NCBI GenBank assembly: GCA_003117195.1
Contig: BDSI01000011.1
Coordinates: forward strand, 162,901-226,900
DNA length: 64,000 nt
Direction of reading: 5' to 3'
Source: Eudorina sp. 2006-703-Eu-15
Lineage: Eukaryota > Chlorophyta > Chlorophyceae > Chlamydomonadales > Volvocaceae
In this document: piece by piece, positions 35,181-45,700 of the stretch
Layout: every line of letters starts with the position of its first letter
Numbering within the stretch: the first letter of the stretch is position 1
Notes under the pieces: model-generated
Told to the model about the DNA's origin: nothing
Database searches by the model: none
Seen by the model: only the letters and a program-made list of their open reading frames with translations
Made by a program: the position numbers and the translations under genes

Positions 35181-35466
35181 CCGACCGACCCGACCGACCC
35201 GACCGACCCGACCGACCCGACCGACCCGACCGACCCGACCGACCCGACCGACCCGACCGACCCGACCGACCCGACCGACCCGACCGACCCGACCGACCCG
35301 ACCGACCCGACCGACCCGACCGACCGACCCGACCGACCCGACCGACCCGACCGACCCGACCGACCCGACCGACCCGACCGACCCGACCCGACCGACCCGA
35401 CCGACCCGACCGACCCGACTGACCCGACCGACCCGACCGACCCGACCGACCCGACGGACCCGACCC
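35181..35466 (+). repeat. (CGACCGACC)n array, about 32 copies
   Basis: A 9-bp unit, GACCGACCC, over about 285 bp with a few one-unit slips, starting and ending in ordinary sequence. Reading frames through it (DPTDPT, DRPDRP) are repeat artefacts. Confidence 0.95.
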
Positions 35467-37314
35467 TTAGGTCCTTCTCCACAGCCCGGCCCTCCCCACC
35501 CACGGATAGGTCCATCTCCACAGCCCGGCCCTCCCCAGTCCCCACCCACTCATAGATCCCTACGGTCCTCATTGCCTCGCTTCGGGATTCTCAACAATCT
35601 GATATAAATCTCCATAGCAAACTTATCATATCGCGCATCAGGGCTGGCACCTCCATGCCGCGATGGTCGATCACCGGTGTTGACGAGTCGATCTTGATGG
35701 ATCCAAAACGCGTAGACGATGAACATGGCAGCGGCGGCAGTGTTGCAGACGGCCACTCTTGAGGGACTATGGCAGCCTTCGTAGAACGGATGGTGACCTT
35801 GACCGACGTACGCGCGCCCACTGCAGCGGTCTTCGACACCGTCGATCTGGGACTGAGAGTCGTCTTGTGCGCGTCGGTTTGTCAGCCTTCGGCCTTGGTC
35901 AGCAAGCTTCGCGGGTCACTCGGGTCTGTGCGAGGGAAGGAAAGGCGCGGCGGGATCGATACGCAGTTCACGAACACCAAAGGCACCACTTCTTGGCCAC
36001 GAAGCACAATGTGATAGCAGATCAGTGCGCAAACCGACGAATTGCATTTCCGCATTCAGAAACATGAATACCCTTGTCTGCCACTCGCAGCCAGCGGGCA
36101 TGCCAAGCATGTTGCGGTCGGACGCACGATGTCGCAATGGTCACGCCACGAAACGAGCTTCAGATTGCAGTCTGATAGCATAATATCCATAAACCAGCAC
36201 TCACGTAAGACTTTTCAGCGGCGCTGGCAACTTCGCTGTCGACAGGAAGATGACCTTGTTGTGACATCTCTGCCGCAATGCTATCACGATATCTCTGCAG
36301 CAATGTTACCATGAAATTGAAGCAAATAAAAAGTCGAATCGCGCGGGGATTGTTGGTAAGGGAGCTCGCATCGACTTTGGAGCGTACGCACTGGCGACCA
36401 GCAAACGCCTCTTGAAGACGATTCAGCATCGTGAGCTCACCTTGAACATTGAGGCTGTGCTGCTGCGACCAAGTTAACAGGGCTGCAACGCTCCGGGACA
36501 GCGAAAGGACAAGGAATTGACTCCTACGCTTAAGCGAGAGTGCAGTAATAAAGATTCAAGTGAGCTATTTCTGCTTTGATATCAGCTTTAAGGTGAAGAG
36601 AAGGGGAGCCGCAAGTTTTTATAGGATGACTGACGTTTACACCGTACAAGATGACAAGGTCACTACTGCTGCTTCGTACATGCCTCAGGGATTGGCTTTT
36701 GATGCATAAACCTGAGCCTTTTTAACCAGACTGCAATAGGTACAAGGACAAGGGCAGGGACCAGCTGGCATGGCGGTATCCTAAAACCGAACAAAAGTTA
36801 TATGGATGGCGCAGTCTGTGGGCGAGGCCGCGGCCGTAGCCAGCCAGTTTTGCTTCGTAGAATGAAGGCGTTGAGTCGCATTGCGCGAGAAGTTTGCGGA
36901 GTTCGGCTGGAGGTTGTGGCTGCAATTACTGCAAAGCGCTCTGAGACCAGCTCTGTCACCTAGCGTAGTTATGTTCGTTCATTTCAATTGTTATCATTAT
37001 ATACGTGCAGCATGCGATGCGCGCTCTTGTTGTTCGGCGCGCTTCCCAGATGGGAACGACAGGCATGCAAGTATGTACCGATTCACGATCTTCGAATGCT
37101 CAGACAAGGTCGTAAGAAACCTAAGACCAAATCAGGCATAAGCCTTGGGTCTGCCTACGCGAACACGGACACTGCGCAGTCCCAGAAACGTCCAGACAGT
37201 AGGTAGAGAAGTCTGGCTGAAAATCAACAGCGCCCCCCTGCCACCTCACGCAGAGGCAGATGCAGAGGTAGATGCACCCCACCCCAACCCAACAGCCCAG
37301 AGCTGGAACAACTT

Positions 37315-37524
37315 TCACCGCTGACACCAGAAACTGACCAGCTTGTTCGCTATGCCCGTGAAGATTATCTGGAGGACTGTAGATATCAAGTCCACAATTT
37401 TGAACCCGAACGCGAGGCCGGCCACGCCCAGCACGTCGGGCTTTAAGGATTGGTAGCTGTAGGCGGCATATGCCACGAGCGCCCAAAACCAGAGCTCCAG
37501 AACCGCACGGATGAACTGCGCCAT
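37315..37524 (-). CDS. Candidate 69-residue membrane protein
   Basis: A single-exon frame on the minus strand from ATG at 37524 to TGA at 37315-37317. It is strongly hydrophobic, with two likely membrane spans (AVLELWFWALVAYAAYSY; then FKIVDLISTVLQIIFTGIA) and the basic-aromatic end WCQR. Third positions are GC-rich like the real genes in the window. No family is recognised. It could be a terminal exon of a longer gene or a chance frame. Confidence 0.35.
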   Translation of the reverse strand: MAQFIRAVLELWFWALVAYAAYSYQSLKPDVLGVAGLAFGFKIVDLISTVLQIIFTGIANKLVSFWCQR

Positions 37525-37629
37525 CAAGGCCCAGCAAGGAGGAACCGCAGGAAGCGGAAAAGCGCTATTAAAACAAGCACCGTGATGAATGACATCTGCA
37601 AGCAGTTTGCAAAGGCATCATCGGTACAG

Positions 37630-39086
37630 GCTACAGCAATACTCCCAGCCCGCCTTCGCCGCCGCCCGCAGCGCCTGCAGCACCTGTGTGTACGCGGTGG
37701 GCCAGCTGGGGCGCAACCCGTGGGGCTGCCTGGCGTGCGGCTACGGCGCCTCCACGGATGCGGGGCTCCAGGGGGTGTGCATGACGGAGTACGTGCCGGG
37801 AGCAGTCCTGAAGGGTGAGGGGTCGGAAGTATAGGGAACGAGGGAGGGAGGGAGGGAGGGAAGGGCTGTACTTATTACAGGGGATTTCGGCAGCACGGGG
37901 ACTGTTTCCGGGTGGGGAGCAGCGCCGTCCGGTGGGGCGCGATCCTCTTTGGCAGCCTCAACCCTATTTCCTGTATTCCCTCCTCCCTAAGGCACCCCAC
38001 GGGATGAGGTATCGGTATCCCTGGAGTGGCGCAGCAGCAGCAGCAGCAGCGCCGAGAGGGAGGAGAGAATTCGCCATCGTCTCGAATGTGATATGTTTGA
38101 CTTCCCTACACGACTTCACCCGGGGACTAAGTTGCGGGCGTCAAGTAGAACGTCCGAATCGACGTCACTGCGATAGTTGATGTGTCTTTCCACACGCACA
38201 CTCCCCACTTGTCCAGGCGCCGACTGGAGCTGCTCCCGGCACTGCATGTCGCCCGGCCTCGTCGGCACCAACCTGACGTTGGCGCGGGAGTGCGCCGGCT
38301 GCGTGCGGGCGGCGTCCAACCCCTGGGACTGCTCCTACTGCATGCAGGTAAGTGCAAGGGGGGCAGCTGCTGGGGGGGATCCGGTGGGGCCGGTGGGGCG
38401 TCCTCCGGGGGAATGTCCATCCAGTTCCGGAGCTGGCAGGTGCCCCCTGGCTGGGTCGGCCCTGGGTGCGGCATGGGTGCCGCGGGCGACTGCGTTGCTT
38501 CCCCATGCAGGCACGGCCCCACCAGCGGCGCCTCCGCCGCTGGTGCTGCAGCCACGCAAACTGGCCCTGCCGAGCCGCTGCAACCCTCCTGCCCGCAACC
38601 CGAGCCCCACGCCAAAATCGTACTATAATCCAGCCCTCTTTCCCCACTTGCCGCCTCTACCCTCCAAACACACCCACTCTCCCCCCCACACACACACCTC
38701 CCAGGTGGCGACCACGCAGCCCGACCCCGCCGCCGCCCGCGCGGACTGCATCTCCTGCGTCACCACCACTCCCCTCGGCTCCTGGGCCTGCGGCGAGTGC
38801 GCCAAGAAGCCCACCGCCGCCGAGAGGGCCGCCTGCATCAGCCCCCCGCCGCCCTCACCGCCATACTCGAACAACGCCACATGCGACCCGAGCCAGTGGG
38901 CCTGTCAGCAGTGCGACTCGGCGGCCGGCATCACCGCCCGGGCGGCCTGCAGGTCCTGTGTGTCGCTGATGAGGAGCGCGGGGCTGAATGGCTCCAAGTG
39001 CCTGGCGTGCAGCAACGCGGGGGTGGCGGACTCGACGATGCAGGAGATCTGCCTGGCCGAGTGCGTCCCCGCCACGGCGGCCAAAG
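37630..39086 (+). CDS. Cysteine-rich repeat protein, partial
   Basis: Exons 37630-37814, 38217-38347 and 38705-39086 join with phases 1, 0 and 1. The product has repeating units of the form ARxxCxxCxxxxxxxPWxCxxC: ARSACSTCVYAVGQLG, RECAGCVRAASNPWDCSYC, ARADCISCVTTTPLGSWACG, TCDPSQWACQQCDSAAG, and RAACRSCVSLMRSAG. A short proline run (PPPPSPP) separates units. The spacing suggests disulfide-rich extracellular modules such as those of volvocine wall and matrix proteins, but no named family is claimed. Neither end is resolved: the first acceptor (CGGTACAG) sits on the edge of an AT-richer island, and after the phase-1 donor at 39087 (G|GTGCGT) there is a LINE fragment and no clear next exon before the polyadenylation-like site at 42104. 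Confidence 0.65.
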
Positions 39087-39242
39087 GTGCGTGTAGCGGC
39101 GGGCGGCGGTGGGAGGGGCGGGCAGCGGTGGGAGAGGTGGGCGTTAATGGGAGAGGTGGGGCTAGAAGGCTGTGGGGCGGTGTGGGGTAGGCGAGGGGCA
39201 GGACGGACGAGTTGGGGCGGACAGCAACAGGACGGCGAGGGC

Positions 39243-40064
39243 GGTTGGTTGGTTGGTTGGTTGGTTGGTTGGTTGGTTGGTTGGTTGGTTGGTTGGTTGT
39301 TACATGTTGTACAGGCCTTACGGCTATAAACATGTGTTCCCCCATAACGGTCATCCGTCAAAGGGCGCACAAAAGACCAAAAGAACAAAAGGTAGCTGAG
39401 TCTCTCATCTCTGCAGCTTTTCCTTCCGCAACTTCTGCACCTGATATAAGAAATGACCAAGCTTGCACTGGTCAAACAAAAACATGATTCCGAACATATC
39501 CGAGTCATCAGGGAGATCCACCGCTCGACGTAGCGGTTCGTAAACCGGACATTCAATTAGCACGTGTAGCTCGTCCTCTACCGCTCCACTATTGCAAACC
39601 CGGCACGTCCGTGTACTGCGCGGCGTGCGCCCGGGCCCCCGTGCTAACCGCGATACCTCCAGATCCCAACGGCCAAGCCGGAATCGCATTAGCGCCGTGT
39701 GATGCTTTCTCGGCATATCAGACGTCATATGGTCCAGCTTTCGCTTGTGATCGATCGGTGTGTACGCAAGGCCCATCCAGTTAAGGTACCGACATGCTGT
39801 CACGCCCGGCCCCTGCACTCCAGCCCTATCGGTGTACTCAGGGAAGCCCCTGGGATCCTGATCCAGGCAATCAGCAGACCAATCGCAGAGCAGTCTGCGC
39901 CGAAATTCTAAGAGCAAATCTCCAAAAGGGATATCTAGCGCGACAATGGCCTTTGCCTTGGCCTCCGCACCGAGCGCCTCCTCCTCGGGGAGCATCAACG
40001 GCGTACGGTATGACCAATGCGCAGTGAAATGTTGAAATCCGTCCGTTCGAGCTGGAGGGCACAC
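39243..40064 (-). mobile_element. 5'-truncated non-LTR retrotransposon (LINE) with (AACC)n tail
   Basis: Minus-strand frame 40064-39405 encodes the C-terminal end of a LINE polyprotein. The diagnostic part is MRFRLGRWDLEVSRLARG followed by CRVCNSGAVEDELHVLIEC and PVYEPLRRAVDLP, the CCHC-type knuckle (Cx2Cx9Hx4C) that follows the reverse transcriptase in L1-type elements of algae and plants. The frame ends with LGHFLYQVQKLRKEKLQR. About 100 nt downstream comes TGTAA and then about 14 copies of AACC (read as TTGG at 39243-39299 on plus), a typical simple-repeat 3' tail. No reverse transcriptase motif was seen upstream of about 40064, so the copy is 5'-truncated. It lies downstream of, and antisense to, the cysteine-rich gene. 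Confidence 0.75.
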
Positions 40065-40096
40065 AAAATATCTTCAGCTTAGATATTTCCTGTAGC

Positions 40097-40363
40097 ATGT
40101 CGTCAGTTCGGAGGCGGCAGCTACCGGTTGCACTACAACTACGCAAACATGCTCACCAGGACATTTCTTACTGGGCAGTGGTTGCGGCGCAGACCATGCA
40201 TACTAGCAGTGTCGAAATTATGAGACCTTATGATGCCTCCTGGCAGCAACCGCCGAAGAACTCGGTGGCGGTTAACTTCGTTGACGAGCTGAAGCCCACC
40301 TGGCCAGATCTCGAGGGCTTCACCGTGTATGTCACCAAGGATTGGCTTAAGAGCTGTCGCTGA
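40097..40363 (+). CDS. Hypothetical small protein, first of two overlapping frames
   Basis: An 88-residue frame from ATG at 40097 to TGA at 40363, in AT-richer sequence just beyond the LINE 5' boundary. It contains YWAVVAAQTMH and the natural-looking FVDELKPTWPDLEGFTVYVT. No family is recognised. The next frame (40329-40616) overlaps its end by 35 nt, which could reflect a frameshift in one original gene or an unseen intron. Confidence 0.3.
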   Translation: MSSVRRRQLPVALQLRKHAHQDISYWAVVAAQTMHTSSVEIMRPYDASWQQPPKNSVAVNFVDELKPTWPDLEGFTVYVTKDWLKSCR

Positions 40364-40616
40364 GCCAACCTGGGAAGAATTCACGCGTTCCAACGTTACC
40401 GCCCTTGGCGCCTCGGCGGGTATCATCAGCGGCCTGCTGCCACCGGAGGGCGTACCGGCGCACGTGAGCGCGAAGCGCGAAGCCCAGAAACCGAGGCCGG
40501 CCAGTTGGACGTCATCTGTGTTGGATGCGCTGCCGCTGCTGATGCTGAACGCCATCCTTGCCGTACTGTTCTGGCTGGCCGTCCGCTACGCGGAGCGCGC
40601 AATGACAGCAGATTGA
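40329..40616 (+). CDS. Hypothetical small tail-anchored protein
   Basis: A 95-residue frame ending in TGA at 40614-40616. The first 60 residues are hydrophilic (EPTWEEFTRSNVTALGASAG). The C-terminus has one strong membrane span, LDALPLLMLNAILAVLFWLA, followed by a short charged tail, as in tail-anchored proteins. Start choice is uncertain because the upstream frame overlaps it. It may be the last exon of a longer plus-strand gene. Confidence 0.38.
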   Translation: MSPRIGLRAVAEPTWEEFTRSNVTALGASAGIISGLLPPEGVPAHVSAKREAQKPRPASWTSSVLDALPLLMLNAILAVLFWLAVRYAERAMTAD

Positions 40617-42758
40617 GCTTGCCCTTCCATGCTTAGCCGCGAGGATTAAGGACAGCAGCGGATGCCGACACAATCCATCAAGTGTTCATCTTTCGGAGCT
40701 TGGGTTCTGGGACGGTGTCAGGTAAGGGGGGAACGTCGGCAGTGTACATCTCAGGAACGTTGTCTGCTGGAACTAGCGCGGTCTAGCGCGGCGCCGCAAA
40801 TGGCTACGCAATGCGATTGCGTGGTCACGTTTTCCGACGTTGGCGGTGGTTGTGACATGTCAGTTACGTGCACATAAATCGACACGTGTGTCCATCACGA
40901 GCTGGATGTACGGAAGTGTGTGTATGTGTGTGGCTCGGTGGGCAGGGCAGGGCAGGAGTGTGTGGAAATCCCCGTTTAAAAACTCGACATACTCTTCTTG
41001 AAAAGGACTTTCTCGTATTCCTCTCGGTTCGTAAGCATCGTGACGGGGGAGGTCCCTCCCTGGACGTACGGCCGCTGGCTGCAGCCGCCGAACCGGTGGC
41101 GCCGCATGCGTCGAACCCACACCAGGTGGTGAATCGCATTGAGTCCGTCATTTCGCTGTGTGGCTTCCTCTCTGAAGCGTTGACCAACCAGGAGGTTGAT
41201 GATGTGCGGAATGATTGCATGTCCGATTGATGTGAGCCCCGCTACCTCCCGCAGGGGGAAGAAAGGTCGGTACCCTTGCCCGCCAGGAGGACGGATGTGG
41301 GTTGGGCCACTCCCGGCCGAAGTTAATGAGGAAACAGCATATACTATTCGAGTGCAGGTGCAAGAGTCGCGGGGCTGATGCGCAGCCGCTGTTTGCAACC
41401 CCGCACACTCAAAAGCAACGGGGTGCATTCGAGTGCAAGCGGTCTCGGAGCTTACTGGATGGCACCCCTGGGATGGGCTGCTGGGGGTGTTGTGTTGGAC
41501 ATGGCGGCGGTGCGGGGGCCGGTTAGCGAGGTGGAGCGGACGTGCCGCTGAGCTCGCGGGAGGGGCGGCGTGGTGCGGCTGGCGCCGGCTGGCCACCGCC
41601 GCCGCGCAACTGCAAGCCGCCTCACGGCAACTGTACGTGTGCCGGCTCCCCCGCCGGCAACCAACCAATCATGGTCGCACATACACACCGGGCTCGCAGC
41701 CATGTATCCGCGTAGATCCATCCGGCTACTCTCCAACAGCCTTCAGTCCCAGGAGCTCGCGGCCCATAGCGCCCGTTGACCTTCCACTGGGGACCCAGCG
41801 ACCCCACCCACCCGCCCCTCCACGCGCTCCCGTCCTCACACACCGAATGCGCTGGTGTCCTCGCACACCGAACCGTGCACCTACCCCCCTTTGCTAATAC
41901 ACCACCCTGCCCGGACGGCCCGTCCTGCAGGTTGGGTCGGGCTCTCAGGCAGGTAGGTTGCTGCAAGGCACCCCGCAACGTACCCCGCCCGGCAGCAAAA
42001 CAGCGCGGCCATCCCCCCCGCCACCCAATTTCGAATCCTTGCAACCCTCCGCGCCACCCCCCATACACAGTCATCTGAGCACACGCCGATTATCTGGGCA
42101 TTATGTAACCGTTACAAGGTGGACCCGTAGTCCCGACCGGGCGTTCCAGCGGGCCCAGATAGCTCGTAGGCATGCTCCCATGCAGTAAAGGGCCCAATCC
42201 AGCCAGCCAGCCGGCCATAGGCGCGTTAGCACACCGTGTGGGTCTGTGGGAACATCCTCAACCGAAGGGGCCAGGGCTGCGGACCTGGGCAAGACGACCT
42301 TTGGGCGAGGCTAGCTTTGCCACTCCCCCACACCAAGTACTGAGTACGGACGGTATCAGGAACATGCGTCCGGTATGTGGAGCACAGCGCAGCGCGAGTG
42401 CGCGACCGACCCGCGGGACGCTCATGGCACGGAGGTGTACGGTAGTGAACAAACTGACGGGCCGCGGCGTGCCAATTTGGGTTGCTCGCGCGCTTCGCAT
42501 CCAGCTCGTGTCCCCAACACCCCAGGTCATTGCCTTGCCTGCGAGGGCTGCCTGCGGCTGGACTGTCAAGCCGCTGCGCCCCGGGTAGAATGGCCGTGGC
42601 CTGCCGGCTGTATGTGCCGGGCCGGCGCAGCTCAACCCGCCCTGCCCAGCTCAAGCCTAACACCGCCCACGTTCCCTCTTCCGCACCGGCCCCCGCTCCC
42701 CCGCGCTCGGCCAGCATACCATTGCAGCCGCCTCTCGTCGCACCGCGCCGCACCGCCC
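40617..42758. other. Intergenic interval between convergent genes
   Basis: AT-richer to about 41400, GC-rich after it. No exon chain was supported. A minus-strand stretch at about 41350-40976 is open but unlike any family I know. The palindrome at 42104 lies inside. Confidence 0.45.
42104..42116. terminator. Palindromic TGTAACCGTTACA between convergent genes
   Basis: TGTAA on both strands, about 645 nt beyond the stop of the minus-strand glutamine-rich gene (42759) and facing plus-strand transcription from the cysteine-rich gene side. It is a candidate two-way polyadenylation signal. Confidence 0.45.
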
Positions 42759-45700
42759 TCAGCTAGGTACGGCCTGACCCGCCCGCGTCTCACGCAACTC
42801 TGCCGTACGCTTCGCGTGGTTGCTGTACTTGCAGACCTCGCCGGAGGCCAGGCAGCGGGCGCTGCAGCAGCCCATGCACAGCCCCCAGCTGCACGACCGA
42901 GCCGCATTGCTGCTGCCGCAGTCGTTGGCGCAGCGGGCGCGCTTCTTCGCCACCGCAGGGCCGGTGGCGGCAGCGGCGCCGCCGTCGTCATCCACGTCGT
43001 CGGACGCGACGGCGCCGGCAGCGGCGGCGGTGGTAGCCCTGGCACGGCTGCTGCGGCCGCCGCCGCCGCCGCCGCCGCCACCACTTCCGGAGTGAGCGCC
43101 GGGCGCACTGCTGGCCGACATCGTACGACTGAAGTACTCTTCAGGTCGTCTCCCCGGCTGCGGCTGCTGCAGCTGCTGCTGCTGCGGGGATAAGTCCACC
43201 GCCGCCGGCCAGTCCTCACCGCCGCTGCTCGTGGGCGCTGCCCCATTGATCCGCCGCCGGGCCTTGGCCTTCGACATGCCGCCTGCTGCCGCCGCCGCAG
43301 CCGCACCGCCGCCGCCCCCGCCCCCCCCGCCGCCGCCGCCGCCGCCGGACGCTGCCTCCGACACGCGGCGTTGCGGCACATGCTGCTCGTGCGGCGGCGG
43401 CAGCTCGGGCTGGCCCCGAGCGCGCCGGTGTCGCTTCGCGTCCTGCGGCGGCGACTGCTCATAATCGTGATCAGGGGCCTGCAGGGGCTGTTGCTGCTGC
43501 TGCTGCTGCGGCGGCGGCTGACGTGGCCAGCTGTGCGACGGCTGTGGTGGCTGCTGCTGCTGCTGCTGCCACTGCGGCTGCTGCTGCATCGTCGACAGCG
43601 CGGCGGTGTCGGAGGGCGCCACCAAGGGTCCGGCCGGACTGGAGGCCGCACCGGCAGGGGCAGCGGCTACGGTGCCGCCGCCGCCGCCGCCGCCGGCGCT
43701 GTAGCCGCCACCTAGAGGCCCCTGCGTGCCTGCGCCCAGGACAGCTGCCGCAGGGCCCGCCGGCGCCGCCGCAGCCGCCAACTGTTGCGCCGTCCCGCCG
43801 GCACCGGCAGCCGTACCCGCCTCCGCACCCTCGCCCGTGCTCGTCCCGACAAGCGGCGCAAGGCCCACCTGCGCCATCATCGCCTTCAGCTGCATCTGGA
43901 TCTGGACCGTGGTCTCCATCTGGCTCTGGATCTGTACGGCAATCTGGTTCTGGAGCTGTTGCAGGAGGGGCTGTACCTGCGGCATGTACTGTGCGGTGAA
44001 GTACGCACGGCCCTGATCAGGCCCCAGATGCGCCACCGCCTGCTGCAGCATCTGATGTGCTTGGGCTAGGATCTGTTCGTGCGATGCGTTCAGCTGGCTG
44101 AGCAGATGCTGCTGCTGCTGCTGCAGCAGCACAAGCTGTTGATACTCCGGGTTCTGGAGCTGTAGTTGCTGCAACAGCTGCACCTGCTGAGCCACCTGCT
44201 GCTGCTGCTGTTGCTGCTGCTGCTGGTTTGCCGCCTGTGGGTCGGGCTTCGGCTGTAGCCCACCCTCGCCCTCGGCCCCGGGCTGCAGCTGCGGCCCTTG
44301 CGGCGACAGCGGTCGCAGGGTCGGGCCGCCGGGGCCGGCGGCCCCGGCTGCGGCCCCGGCGGCTGCGGCTGCGGCTGCGGCCAGCTTGAAGTCGCCGGTG
44401 CCCGTCTCCCCCAGGAAGGGCTGCCCCTGCTGCGCGTTCCGCGTGGAGCTGGGTCCGGGACTTGTCTCGGTGATGCGGCGGTGCCGATGGGGCCCGCTGC
44501 TGGTCTCCTCGCCGTTCTGGGAGGAGGAGGATGCGCGGCTGTCCGCAGATGGGAGGGGCAGCGCAGCAGCGGCGGCGGCGGCGGCGGCGGCGCCGCCGTC
44601 GCCCCCGAGGCCGGGTGCCGGCTGCGGCGGCTGCGCCGCGGACGCTCGCAGCGGCGGCGATGTGGGCGATTGGGGAAGCGGCGTGTTGTGCCCCGTAAGA
44701 CCTGGCGGCTGTTGTTGCAGCTGTTGCGGCGGTTGCAGCAGTTGCTGAGGGCCTCTGGCGAACTGTACGGCACACCGCGTGCGAACCAAGATATGAACGT
44801 TTGTACGGCAAACAACATCTTTGGAACTACCCTCGGAACGGAACTGCACGCCCAGCTAAACCCCAACCCAACTCACAGCGGTGAACGAGCTAAAGTTGGC
44901 CAGGTACGACAGTACGACGGCAAAGTGCAGTACATACCATATCACGGAGCGCCCTGAGCACCCTCTGCAAGTGCGCCAGGTCCAACACGCGCAGCGGCGC
45001 CCGAAGCATCACCATAAGGCCTCCGGCGGCCGCGGCGCCGCCGCCGCCGCCGCCCGCGGTGTCGGCCGCGGCGGCGTCCGTCGTCAGCAGCACCGGCTCG
45101 CCGCCGCTGCGGCGCATCCAAAGCTCCAGGGTGGGAGCGATGTCCAGCACCAGCGGCGAGGGGCCCCCCTGGAGCCGGACCCCGCCGGGCAGGTGGGTGA
45201 AGCGCGCGAAGACGCGGCCGCCGGCAGGTACGACACTGGCCGCGGCGGCGGCGGCGTACTGCGGCGAGTCCAATGAGACCTGTCGCAGCGGATGACAGTA
45301 CACGGTACGGCATACGGCAGTGATCAGGATAACGTACGGATTCGGCTTCGGCTGTCACTTACAAACCATCGGGGGAAAATACCTCAAAATTGTTCAAGCA
45401 TCCTCCGGCGTGGAACTGTCGGTATTTGGGTGAGGGTCGAGGGAGAGGGTTTGGAGTGTGGAGATGTGGACTGAGTCATGACAGGCCCGAGGACCTAGGG
45501 GGGGTCGAATCAGGTACGCGCCTTAAGGCTGGCCGACACCAACGACGGACCGCCTACCGCAAAGCGGCCGCCCCTAAGCGATCACTACTCGACGCAAGCA
45601 TGCAACATGGGGCGCTACCCCAAGGATTTCCGTACACTGTCGTACATATGTCAAGCTGTCGTACGCGTGCGCGCGCGGGCCCTGTTCGTGGTGGCCGGCG

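Larger units (their letters stand above)
33745..37629. other. AT-richer island with fragmentary coding signals
   Basis: Much lower GC than the flanks, apart from the 9-bp array. Several short open stretches on the minus strand look protein-like, for example around 36540-36206 (SQFLVLSLSRSVAALLTW; DSIAAEMSQQGHLPVDSEV), and there are good donors (GTGAGC, GTGAGT), but I could not connect them into one frame. The start of the cysteine-rich gene at 37630 and the head of the small minus-strand gene face this island, so it probably contains promoters and 5' exons. Confidence 0.4.

Noticed and set aside
35177..35422. DRP and DPT repeat proteins over the 9-bp array
   Set aside because: Pure repeat translation without flanking coding signals.
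40976..41668. A 230-codon minus-strand frame considered as a second retroelement piece
   Set aside because: Lacks the cysteine-histidine knuckle or reverse transcriptase motifs; first half is low complexity.
42020..42050. TTCGAATCC resembling a tRNA T-loop
   Set aside because: No acceptor stem or anticodon arm can be folded around it on either strand.
42375..43193. Plus-strand frame containing HCLACEGCLRLDC after an acceptor-like CCCCAG at 42525, considered as the last exon of the cysteine-rich gene
   Set aside because: Phase would fit, but it would create a 3.4-kb intron, pass a polyadenylation-like palindrome at 42104 and run antisense through the coding end of the glutamine-rich gene.
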